In this document: positions 17,476-25,591 of the stretch, piece after piece
Layout: each line of letters opens with the position of its first letter
Numbering within the stretch: the first letter of the stretch is position 1
Assembly: GCA_905182465.1 (NCBI GenBank)
Contig: CAJJBI010000002.1
Location: 62,001-126,000, forward strand
Direction: 5' to 3'
DNA from: Opitutaceae bacterium BACL24 MAG-120322-bin51
GTDB taxonomy: Bacteria > Verrucomicrobiota > Verrucomicrobiia > Opitutales > Coraliomargaritaceae
DNA: 64,000 nt
Program-made: the position numbers and the translations under genes
Notes under the pieces: model-generated
Told to the model about the DNA's origin: nothing
What the model saw: the letters and a program-made list of their open reading frames with translations, nothing else
Database searches by the model: none

Positions 17476-18537
17476 CTATCGTGGCCGCTCGACGAAGCCA
17501 GCCTTACGATAAACTTTACCCAGCACTTTGTAGGCTCGCTTCTGAGCGGCATCCGCGCCCGATTGGAGCACGCCTTCCAGGTAGGACTTATCGTCAATCA
17601 AGTCTTTGTATTTCGCCTGCACAGGTTCGAATACGGAAATCACAGCATCAGCGACTTCCTTTTTTAAAGTTCCGTAGCCCTCGCCCTTTAGTGAGCCTTC
17701 AATGTCGGCGACAGTGCGTCCACTCATCGTGGAGTAAATCTGGAGCAAATTAGAGACGCCTGGCTTGTCGTCACTCGCCACAATTTCACTGCTTGAGTCC
17801 GTCACCGCACTCATAATCTTTTTCTTCAAGACAGATGGCTCGTCGAGAATGTAAAGAGTCGAGCTTTGGTTCTCGTCGCTCTTCGACATCTTGCGTTCTG
17901 GGTCTTGCAGCGCCATGACACGAGCTCCCTGCTTTGGAATAAAGGGCTTCGGAATCGTGAAGGTATCTGAATAGGTGTGATTAAAACGCTGCGCTAGATC
18001 GCGGCATAACTCTAAGTGCTGGCGCTGGTCGTTACCCACGGGCACGGCGTCGGCATTATAAAGCAAAATGTCAGCAGCCATGAGGACGGGATACATGAGC
18101 AGTCCTGAATTCACCGAAGCTCCGGCACGAGCACCATCATGAGTGAACTTAAGGTCGTTATCCTCCCCTGCCTTAAAACCGAGCTTAGCTGCTTTTTCTT
18201 TAAACTGGGTCATACGCTGCAAATCACCGATCGGAGTAATGCAACTGAGCAACCAAGCCAACTCGGTGTGACCGATGACGTGGGACTGCACAAAGATATT
18301 AGAACGCTCTGGATCGAGCCCACAGGCAATGTATTGGGCGACGCAAGAAAGCGTATTTTTGCGCAGCTCGGCTGGCGAGTATTTCACCGTGATCGCGTGC
18401 ATGTCGACGACACCGAAGTAGCACTCGTAATCATCGAGCATGGTCGCCCAATTCTTGACCGCACCGAGGTAGTTGCCGATCGTCAATTGACCGGTCGGTT
18501 GGGCGCAAGTGAGAATAACTGGCTTTGCTTCACTCAT
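17476..18537 (-). CDS. trpS: Tryptophanyl-tRNA synthetase
   Basis: Class I aminoacyl-tRNA synthetase charging tRNA-Trp. The ATG at 18537 gives 353 residues starting MSEAKPVILTCAQPTGQLTIGNYLGA, where TIGN is the HIGH-type motif; an upstream in-frame start would add 13 residues not seen in the family. Downstream are DLQRMTQFKEK, PVGNDQRQHLELCRDLA (tryptophan and adenylate pocket) and the KMSKS loop (about 205). Length and motifs are complete. It is followed by the hairpin at 17452-17468 and then, 153 bases on, by sufS. Confidence 0.96.
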   Translation of the reverse strand: MSEAKPVILTCAQPTGQLTIGNYLGAVKNWATMLDDYECYFGVVDMHAITVKYSPAELRKNTLSCVAQYIACGLDPERSNIFVQSHVIGHTELAWLLSCITPIGDLQRMTQFKEKAAKLGFKAGEDNDLKFTHDGARAGASVNSGLLMYPVLMAADILLYNADAVPVGNDQRQHLELCRDLAQRFNHTYSDTFTIPKPFIPKQGARVMALQDPERKMSKSDENQSSTLYILDEPSVLKKKIMSAVTDSSSEIVASDDKPGVSNLLQIYSTMSGRTVADIEGSLKGEGYGTLKKEVADAVISVFEPVQAKYKDLIDDKSYLEGVLQSGADAAQKRAYKVLGKVYRKAGFVERPR

Positions 18538-18675
18538 GAGACATGAGATTGACGGAATCAGCGGAGGCCTTGTCAATCCAACTTATGCCCCGCCTAGACT
18601 CAAAACTCTTTTTTGGAGAGGGATCCTTGGTTTACCTAGGCTTGCAAACTACAATGACTTAAACATTTTTATCGT

Positions 18676-19701
18676 ATGCGAATAAGCTCCTTTATTTTAA
18701 CATCATTCATACTAGTGAGCGGATTTCAGGGCGCATCGGCTAAATTTCCTGATGACTTCGCAAAGCCACTCGAAGTGATCGCATTCGGTTCCTGCAACCG
18801 CGACGAATTACCCCAGCCACTCTGGCCTGTTATCGCCGAGGAGAATCCTGACCTCTGGATCTGGGCGGGCGATAACATCTACGCCGATTGGCATGAGCGC
18901 CCTGACGGGCAAAGGGTGAAATTTACAATTAACCGTGAATGGGTGACCAAGCGCTACGCCGCGCAATTTAACCAGCCCGGCTATGCCGCCTTTCGCAAAG
19001 AAACACCCATCATCGGCACCTGGGACGACCACGACTACGGACGCAATAACGCAGGCGCGGAATTTGCGCTCAAAGAAATCACCCGAGATCTCGCTCTCTC
19101 CTTCATGGAAGTGCCCATTGGAGATCCGCGCTGGCAGCGCGAAGGCCTTTACGGCGCCTACGACTTTGGCACAAGCGGTAAAATGACCAAAGTCATCCTC
19201 CTCGATAACCGCTACTTTGCTAGCGGCCAAAAAACCGACGAGCCGGACCTCCTCGGTCAGAGGCAGCTCGCTTGGCTGGAAACGACTCTTCGCGAGAGCG
19301 AAGCCGATCTACACATCTTGGTTAGTGGTACTCAAATCATCTCCGAAGAACACCGATGGGAGAAATGGGCGGACTACCCAAAGACGCGCGCTTGGTTGCT
19401 TAGAGAGATCGCCGATACACAAACCCCAACTATATTATTAAGTGGTGATCGGCACATCCATGAGATTTCGGTACTTCAAGACTGGCCAGGCAAATTCCCC
19501 CTCCTCGACATCACTTCCAGCGGACTAACCCACTCTTGGGATGGATTCCCTGGCGAAACAAACCGCCACCGCGTGGGCGAGGTATTCACTGGCCTCGGCT
19601 ATGGCGTGATCTACATTAATTGGTCAGAGTCTACCCCTCAAATCGAGCTCGTTATTAAGGACGTGAATAGCAAAGCGCAAATATCCCATCAAATTGAGTG
19701 A
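18676..19701 (+). CDS. PhoD-like alkaline phosphatase / phosphodiesterase, exported
   Basis: Metallophosphoesterase of the alkaline phosphatase D group, likely periplasmic. 341 residues with a signal peptide (residues 1-22, ending QGASA). Motifs run from IAFGSCNRDE (about 36) to LWIWAGDNIYAD (about 61, metal ligands), IGTWDDHDYGRNNAG (about 113), LLDNRYF (about 177) and LLSGDRHIHEISV (about 255). It lacks the N-terminal fibronectin-like domain of Bacillus PhoD, so it belongs to the shorter subgroup. Substrate is not deducible. It stands alone between trpS (divergent) and mpl (convergent). Confidence 0.88.
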   Translation: MRISSFILTSFILVSGFQGASAKFPDDFAKPLEVIAFGSCNRDELPQPLWPVIAEENPDLWIWAGDNIYADWHERPDGQRVKFTINREWVTKRYAAQFNQPGYAAFRKETPIIGTWDDHDYGRNNAGAEFALKEITRDLALSFMEVPIGDPRWQREGLYGAYDFGTSGKMTKVILLDNRYFASGQKTDEPDLLGQRQLAWLETTLRESEADLHILVSGTQIISEEHRWEKWADYPKTRAWLLREIADTQTPTILLSGDRHIHEISVLQDWPGKFPLLDITSSGLTHSWDGFPGETNRHRVGEVFTGLGYGVIYINWSESTPQIELVIKDVNSKAQISHQIE

Positions 19702-19703
19702 AA

Positions 19704-19722
19704 CATCTTACCAATAAAGATG
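19704..19722. terminator. Weak bidirectional hairpin between PhoD-like gene and mpl
   Basis: CATCTT (19704-19709) pairs with AAGATG (19717-19722) around a 7-base loop. On the minus strand it is followed by TTTCA, so it could end the mpl transcript. The stem is short and AT-rich, so the call is tentative. Confidence 0.3.
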
Positions 19723-19759
19723 CTAAGCTAGTAGGTTGACTCGCTATCGTAACTTGAAT

Positions 19760-21166
19760 TTAGCGAACGCTGGAGCAAGTGGCTGCAAGTGAATGCGGCA
19801 ATCCATCGAAGGAACCGTTCGTTAAAAAAACGATGAGCCCATGCGCTTCATCACTGACACCCATTTTAAGCGTTTCGAGGAGTGATTGATTGTCATCAAA
19901 GGCCTTCGCGTCGGGGAGCGAGTTCGCCATCATAGATGTATCCAGTCGTTCCTCTGGACGCATACTATCTGCTCGATGCACCGCTCCAAGATAGACGCGG
20001 TCGGCGCCCGAGAGTGCCGTTTGAAATTCGCTTTGGAAGCGTGCGCTTGCAGCCGTATTACTCCGAGGTTCAAAGCAGACCGTCATCTTTCGATCTGGGT
20101 AGGCGGCACGAAGTGCCTCGATCGCCCCTGCGACTGCTGTGGGATGATGCGCAAAGTCTTCGACAATCGTCCAACTATCATCTGAATGTAGCACATCCTG
20201 GCGCCGGCGAACACCTTGAAAGTCAGCCAAGGTTGAAAGGTCAAAATCACGTGGATCCTGGTGATCTGAAGCCAAAGCCGCAGAAAGCGCAGCCATGGCC
20301 GCGTTGCGCGCATTAAAAAGACCATGTAAGGGCCACGCGACATGTGCCCAATGCTCGTCCTTCCAAACAAGGTCAAACTGGGCACCTTCAGGAGCGTCTT
20401 GGAAGTTTGTAATTTGGAGATCGTTGTCCTCTCCCACGCCCACACGAACCACTTGGGTCCACGGTGCCGGTAAGAGCGCGGCGATATTGGCATCATCACC
20501 ATTGACCAAGGCATAGCCCGAAGCGGGTATAACACGAAGGAAGTGACGAAAGGAGCGTTGCACATCTTCGAGATCTCGAAAGATGTCGGCATGATCGAAC
20601 TCTAGATTGTTGAGTATCGCGATCTGCGGGCGGTAGTGGATAAACTTACTACGCTTATCGAAGAAGGCCGAGTCATACTCGTCACCTTCAATTACGAAAG
20701 CTTTGCCCTCTCCTAGTTTTGCGCCGCCAGGTAGATCGTTGGGCACGCCACCGATCAACCAGCCGGGCTTAGCACCTGAGCGTTCGAGCAGATAGGCGGT
20801 AATGGTCGAGGTCGTTGTCTTGCCGTGAGTGCCCGTGATGACCACAGGGCAGCGCTTCGGCAGAACGGTATCGTGAAAAAGCTCGGGTAGAGATATGAAA
20901 GTAATCTCTGACTGGTCAAGCAGCCACTCGACCTCAGGATTACCGCGACTCATCGCGTTGCCCACCACAACCTGGTCGGGCTTGAGTGCAGCAAGACGAG
21001 CCGCGTCGAAGCCATCGAGCACTTCAATGCCTGCATCGGCCAGCACATCGGACATCGGCGGATAGACAGCTGCATCGCAACCGAGCACCTCATGGCCTTG
21101 TTCTTTAACAAGGAGCGCTGCATTACCCATGGCCGTGCCGCAGATACCCATGAAATAGATACGCAT
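19760..21166 (-). CDS. mpl: UDP-N-acetylmuramate:L-alanyl-gamma-D-glutamyl-meso-diaminopimelate ligase
   Basis: Peptidoglycan recycling ligase joining recovered tripeptide to UDP-MurNAc. 468 residues. It starts MRIYFMGICGTAMGNAALL, the Mpl/MurC Rossmann signature, continues with the ATP loop VVITGTHGKTTTST (about 110), VIEGDEYDSAFFDKRSKF (about 165, the DEYD.AFFDKRSKF block diagnostic for Mpl rather than MurC), ILNNLEFDHADIF, and EDFAHHPTAVAG (about 335). It implies meso-DAP peptidoglycan and active recycling, consistent with the cell-wall amidase at 10095-11051. fabD lies 144 bases upstream on the same strand. Confidence 0.95.
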   Translation of the reverse strand: MRIYFMGICGTAMGNAALLVKEQGHEVLGCDAAVYPPMSDVLADAGIEVLDGFDAARLAALKPDQVVVGNAMSRGNPEVEWLLDQSEITFISLPELFHDTVLPKRCPVVITGTHGKTTTSTITAYLLERSGAKPGWLIGGVPNDLPGGAKLGEGKAFVIEGDEYDSAFFDKRSKFIHYRPQIAILNNLEFDHADIFRDLEDVQRSFRHFLRVIPASGYALVNGDDANIAALLPAPWTQVVRVGVGEDNDLQITNFQDAPEGAQFDLVWKDEHWAHVAWPLHGLFNARNAAMAALSAALASDHQDPRDFDLSTLADFQGVRRRQDVLHSDDSWTIVEDFAHHPTAVAGAIEALRAAYPDRKMTVCFEPRSNTAASARFQSEFQTALSGADRVYLGAVHRADSMRPEERLDTSMMANSLPDAKAFDDNQSLLETLKMGVSDEAHGLIVFLTNGSFDGLPHSLAATCSSVR

Positions 21167-21310
21167 TATAGAATGAAGGGCTTACGCTTGCGGGATGGGA
21201 CCGAATCTACGAAAGCGATCAGGCTAATTCTCGCACCATTCGACAAGCTCATGTCTTGGACCCTATCGGAACGACCCAGCGCGAGTACTAGGGTTTGAGA
21301 AAAATAGCAT

Positions 21311-22216
21311 TTACTCTGGAACCTCCTCAAATTCAGACATCGGCGTGACCACAAGCGAGCGATCAATGCGCTTGGCGAACCCAGCAAGCACTTTGCCTGG
21401 GCCACACTCGTAAAATTCGTTGAGACCGTTATCCGCAGCCATGTTGCGTAAGTTATCCTCGAAGCGGACTGAAGAGACGACTTGGCTGACAAGTGCCTCC
21501 TTGATCGCTTCTGGATCACTGACCTGACCACCCGTGACGTTGGTATAGCAAATGATCTCTGGAGCTTTGAAATCGAAGTCTTTGATAAACTCAGCAAAAG
21601 CATCCCGAGCCGATTTCATGAGGCAGCTGTGATAAGCGCCCGCCACATTGAGCGGCTTGCAAAGTTTGAAGCGTCCCTTAGAGGCGGCGACAGCTTCGAT
21701 TATTTTTGTATTGTCACCCGAGATGACGATCTGCCCAGGGCAATTTAAATTAGCGATCTCGATATCGAACTCATCGCAGAAAGTTTGCACATCTTCGGGC
21801 GTGCCACCAATCACGGCTGCCATGCCCCCCTTGGTTGCATCACAAGCCAGCTGCATGAGGCGACCACGCTCCGCCACCAAGCGCAGGCCAGTCGCAAAAT
21901 CGTAGACGCCCGCTGCGGCCAGCGCAGTAAGCTCGCCGAGGCTGAGGCCGCAAGCCGCCTTTAACTCATTCAGCTTACCGCGTTCTTTTAAAATACTAAA
22001 GAGCGCGTAGCCCTGCACATAAAGTGCGGGTTGACAGACCTTGGTCTCGGTCAAAGTTTCGTCGGGACCGTCGAAGCAGATACTTTTTAAATCCCAGCCA
22101 AGCACCTCGTTGGCCTCCTCATAGAGTGCCCTAGCAGTCTTTGAATTTTCGTAAAGCGAGCGCCCCATGCCGACTGTTTGGGCGCCTTGCCCAGAGAAAA
22201 GTATTCCTTTTGCCAT
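21311..22216 (-). CDS. fabD: Malonyl-CoA:ACP transacylase
   Basis: Loads malonate onto acyl carrier protein for fatty acid elongation. 301 residues. The FSGQGAQTVGMG oxyanion loop is at the N-terminus and the nucleophile serine sits in GLSLGELTALAAAG (about 89-102; GLSLGE in place of the more common GHSLGE). Further landmarks are the malonyl-binding arginine region RLVAERGRLMQ, the catalytic histidine in AGAYHSCLM (about 197) and ECGPGKVLAGF near the C-terminus. No other fab genes are adjacent, which is unusual. It is divergent from cysE. Confidence 0.95.
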   Translation of the reverse strand: MAKGILFSGQGAQTVGMGRSLYENSKTARALYEEANEVLGWDLKSICFDGPDETLTETKVCQPALYVQGYALFSILKERGKLNELKAACGLSLGELTALAAAGVYDFATGLRLVAERGRLMQLACDATKGGMAAVIGGTPEDVQTFCDEFDIEIANLNCPGQIVISGDNTKIIEAVAASKGRFKLCKPLNVAGAYHSCLMKSARDAFAEFIKDFDFKAPEIICYTNVTGGQVSDPEAIKEALVSQVVSSVRFEDNLRNMAADNGLNEFYECGPGKVLAGFAKRIDRSLVVTPMSEFEEVPE

Positions 22217-22372
22217 AATTTGATAATTTTAATGCAGTAAATGTGCATTATTTGTCTCCAGCTGACAGAGAATCAATCAGAAAGCACGGAATCTACTAAG
22301 TGAAAGAACTCGATGCCACTTTTCGTTCTTTTGGTTGGCATTTATTCAGTACTCGGCTAATAATTTCATACT

Positions 22373-23158
22373 ATGACAGCTATCGACTTAGATGCTCACT
22401 GGAGCGAGATTCGTCTCCACGCGAAAGAAATTGTGGCGCGTGAGCCTGCCTTGGAGACTTTACTTAATGAAACCGTGCTTGAACGTGACTCCTTTGCCGA
22501 GTGCCTCACCTACCGCTTGACTCGTAAACTGGTCAATCACTCGGCCTCGATCGATGTGCTCCATGAGACTTTCTTGGACGCCTTCCTGCAACAGCCCACG
22601 ATCCTGCAACACATTGCTTGCGATATGATCGCGGTGAAGGAGCGCGACCCAGCCTGCCCAGATGTGCTCACGCCACTCCTCTACTTTAAAGGCCTACAGG
22701 CATTAGTCTGCTACCGAGTATCGCATTACCTGTGGAATGCTGGGCGTACGGAGTTTGCACTCTACCTTCAAAGTCTCATCTCGGAAACTTTCGCGGTCGA
22801 CATCCATCCTGCAGCCCAGATCGGACATGGCATTTTGCTCGACCACGCAACTGGTTTTGTCGCGGGTGAGACAACCGTCGTTGAAAGCGACGTATCGATC
22901 CTGCATGCAGTTACTTTAGGTGGAACGGGTAAAGACCGTGGCGACCGTCACCCGAAGGTGCGCTCGGGCGTACTGCTCGGTGCGGGTGCCAAGATACTCG
23001 GCAATGTCGAAATCGGTGAAGGTGCCAAAGTGGGCGCGGGCAGCGTAGTACTCAAAGATGTGCCGCCACACACGAGTGTTGCTGGCGTACCTGCGGAAAT
23101 CATTGGTAAAGCCAGCGAGGTCTCGCCTGCGCTCGGCATGTGCCACAAACTAGACTAG
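22373..23158 (+). CDS. cysE: Serine O-acetyltransferase
   Basis: Acetylates serine to O-acetylserine, the cysteine precursor. 261 residues: an N-terminal helical domain (about 1-130) with FADCLTYRL-like FAECLTYRLTRKL, then hexapeptide beta-helix (about 140-245) with VDIHPAAQIGHGILLDHATGFVAGET, where the catalytic Asp/His pair lies in LDHATG, and HAVTLGGTGKDRGDRHPKV. The C-terminal tail is short and ends CHKLD. It is separated from the following antiporter gene by a 114-base spacer with a large inverted repeat. Confidence 0.95.
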   Translation: MTAIDLDAHWSEIRLHAKEIVAREPALETLLNETVLERDSFAECLTYRLTRKLVNHSASIDVLHETFLDAFLQQPTILQHIACDMIAVKERDPACPDVLTPLLYFKGLQALVCYRVSHYLWNAGRTEFALYLQSLISETFAVDIHPAAQIGHGILLDHATGFVAGETTVVESDVSILHAVTLGGTGKDRGDRHPKVRSGVLLGAGAKILGNVEIGEGAKVGAGSVVLKDVPPHTSVAGVPAEIIGKASEVSPALGMCHKLD

Positions 23159-23167
23159 TTCGTCTGT

Positions 23168-23243
23168 CTTAATCCTACTCTTGATTCTACTCATAATCCC
23201 CTGCCACTCCGAAAGTGAGATTAGGGTTAAGAGTATAATTAAG
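23168..23243. repeat. Imperfect inverted repeat between cysE and the antiporter gene
   Basis: A 24-base left arm (23168-23191, CTTAATCCTACTCTTGATTC...) matches the reverse complement of 23220-23243 at about 18 of 24 positions. The 28-base loop holds a smaller hairpin, CACT-CCGAA-AGTG. It starts 9 bases after the cysE stop and ends 29 bases before the next ATG. It could be a terminator, an mRNA-stabilising structure or a leader element; no T-run is present. Confidence 0.5.
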
Positions 23244-23272
23244 AATAAGAAATAATAAGCTTACTCTCACTC

Positions 23273-25510
23273 ATGGACACCTTTCAAACCCTAGCTATGG
23301 GTAATTCCCAAGGAGCCCTCTGGGCGCTCTGTTTTGCAGTCGGAGCTGGGTGCCTGCTTACGGTACTCTCGCGCCGCTTGCATTTGCCGACCATTGTCTT
23401 GTTGCTAATCGGCGGTTTTGCACTGGGACCCGAGTGGCTCGGCGTGCTCGACCCAAATGCGCTGGGCGATTTCCTACCCATGATAGTCTCACTAGCGGTT
23501 GGGCTAATTCTATTCGAGGGCGCACTGACTCTGGACCTCAAGGAATTCAAGCAAACCTCGACCGTGATTAAGCGCTTACTCACCGTCGGCGTGCTCATCA
23601 CTTGGCTCGGCTCTGCACTGACAGCTTACATCGTTTTTGATACTTCGCCGGCCTTTGCCCTACTCATGGGTAGCCTAATTATCGTGACGGGACCGACCGT
23701 GATTGTCCCGCTCCTGCGCCGTATCCGTGTGCAGCAAAAGTTGGCTAGTATCCTTCACTGGGAAGGGGTATTAATCGACACAATCGGCGTATTCACGGCG
23801 ATTCTTTGTTACGAGTGGGTGGTCGAAGGCGGCGGCGCTGTGGCTATTCCTAGCTTTTTGATTCGTGTGGCAAGCGGTGCAGCCATCGGTCTGATCGGTG
23901 GCTACTCAATCTATTGGGTGATGAAGAAAAACTGGGTGCCAGATAACATTGTTAATGCCTTCGCGCTGGCCAGTGCCATGCTCATTTTCGGAGCAACCGA
24001 GTTGATTAAACCCGAAGCTGGTCTGCTCTCCGTGACGATTGCTGGTCTCATCGTAGGCATCAAAAAACCACGCCAGCTTCGTGAAATTAAAGCCTTCAAG
24101 GCTGAGATCGTCGACCTACTCATCGGTATGCTTTTCTTGCTTTTGGTGGCTCGATTGGAGCTGCAACAGTTTATCGATTTCTTCAAAATGGGAGGCGGTT
24201 GGGTACTCTTTTCCGTTATTCTCATCATCCGGCCTTTGAGCATCGCGGCGTCCTCATTCGGGACAGACTTGAACCTACGGCAAAAGGCACTACTCAGCTG
24301 GGTCGCTCCGCGCGGCGTAGTCGCCGCATCAATGGCATCACTCTTTGCCTTAAGTCTCAGCGTCAAAGAAAACCCAGTGGGCGATCCCGCCCTACTAGAG
24401 TCTTTTGTCTATTCAGTAATCTGCGCGACCGTCCTGATCCAAGGACTCTCGGCGGGTATCTTCGCTAGAGTGCTCGGTCTACAACGTCCTGCGCCGAACG
24501 ACTGGGTCGTTATCGGCGCTCACCACTTTGGCCGTGAGTTGGCGCGCAAGCTGATGCGAAAGGATGAACAACACGTCCTCTTGCTCGACACCAATGCGCG
24601 CAACATCGCGCTCGCAAAAAAAGAAGGCCTACCCGCACTACACCGTGACGGCATGGAAGCGGAGAAACTTTATGAAAATGAGCAAGCCCTCTTCGGCGCG
24701 GGATACGTGCTCGCGCTTACCGATAATGTCGAACTGAACCAAATCCTCATGCAGCGCTGGGCGAAGGAGCTTGATAACGAAAAAGTATTTGGTTGGATTC
24801 CACTCGATAGCCCGACCGAGGCTCACCAGTTGACTGGTCAAGGCGTCTTCGGCGATCTATCGCGTCCCGCCGTGATCGGTAGCGAGCTATTACAAGGTGA
24901 GAGCAGTTTTGAGACTGTTAAATGGGAAGAAGGCAAGAGCCTCGCTTCTGGCGACTGGCATCCCCTCTTCATTCGCCGAGGAAAACAACTCAGAGCCGTG
25001 CCGCACGATGCCATACTCAAAGCGATGGTCAAAGAGGGAGACGAGGTGATCTGCCTGCGCCGCTCAGAGGGCTTCCTCTTACGTGCGCTCCATAGCGGTG
25101 GCTTCATCAATACCGAATGTGAAAACATCGAAAGCCTCTATCGAGAACTCGTAAAAATTGCAGCCGGACACATACCTTCGAGTTCCGAAGAACAGATACT
25201 CGAAGACCTCGAGGAGCAAGGCCGTGTCTTCCCTGCCTTCCTCGGTCACGGCATCGCCATTCCACACGTATATTGCGAAAACCTCGACTATCGTATCTGT
25301 TTCATCGCGCAGCTCAAAGAGGGAATTACCATTCCTGGGCAGGACGAGGCGATTGACTTTGTTTTCTTTATTATTAGTCCGAAGGGCGATACCGAAGGCC
25401 ACCTCGCCACGCTGGCTGAGATCGCGAAGAACTGCCGCAGAGAGCGCTTACGTAAGCAGATTAAAAGTGCCGATTCGGTGGACGATGTGATCGCGGCGAT
25501 TAGTGAGTAA
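23273..25510 (+). CDS. CPA-type Na+(K+)/H+ antiporter with RCK and PTS EIIA domains
   Basis: Three-part fusion of 745 residues. About 10-400 is a multi-helix cation/proton antiporter of the NhaP/CPA1 type (LPTIVLLLIGGFALGPEWLG, FEGALTLDL, TGPTVIVPLLRR, WEGVLIDTIGV with the conserved aspartate, VAPRGVVAASMA). About 405-620 is an RCK/TrkA-like nucleotide-binding region (WVVIGAHHFGRELARKL) followed by a TrkA-C-like part (DEVICLRRSEGF). About 640-745 is a PTS EIIA type-2 domain with its phospho-acceptor histidine in GHGIAIPHVYC and DFVFFIISPKGDTEGHL. The EIIA part suggests control by the nitrogen-type phosphotransfer chain, as EIIA-Ntr controls K+ systems in enterobacteria; that is inference. No ptsI/ptsH is nearby. 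Confidence 0.9.
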   Translation: MDTFQTLAMGNSQGALWALCFAVGAGCLLTVLSRRLHLPTIVLLLIGGFALGPEWLGVLDPNALGDFLPMIVSLAVGLILFEGALTLDLKEFKQTSTVIKRLLTVGVLITWLGSALTAYIVFDTSPAFALLMGSLIIVTGPTVIVPLLRRIRVQQKLASILHWEGVLIDTIGVFTAILCYEWVVEGGGAVAIPSFLIRVASGAAIGLIGGYSIYWVMKKNWVPDNIVNAFALASAMLIFGATELIKPEAGLLSVTIAGLIVGIKKPRQLREIKAFKAEIVDLLIGMLFLLLVARLELQQFIDFFKMGGGWVLFSVILIIRPLSIAASSFGTDLNLRQKALLSWVAPRGVVAASMASLFALSLSVKENPVGDPALLESFVYSVICATVLIQGLSAGIFARVLGLQRPAPNDWVVIGAHHFGRELARKLMRKDEQHVLLLDTNARNIALAKKEGLPALHRDGMEAEKLYENEQALFGAGYVLALTDNVELNQILMQRWAKELDNEKVFGWIPLDSPTEAHQLTGQGVFGDLSRPAVIGSELLQGESSFETVKWEEGKSLASGDWHPLFIRRGKQLRAVPHDAILKAMVKEGDEVICLRRSEGFLLRALHSGGFINTECENIESLYRELVKIAAGHIPSSSEEQILEDLEEQGRVFPAFLGHGIAIPHVYCENLDYRICFIAQLKEGITIPGQDEAIDFVFFIISPKGDTEGHLATLAEIAKNCRRERLRKQIKSADSVDDVIAAISE

Positions 25511-25591
25511 ACGAGCTAGAGTTTAGTCTTCCATCACTCATGAAAGGCATGCGCAGCAGCCCAGAGGACAGAGGCAACGACTCCAGCATGA

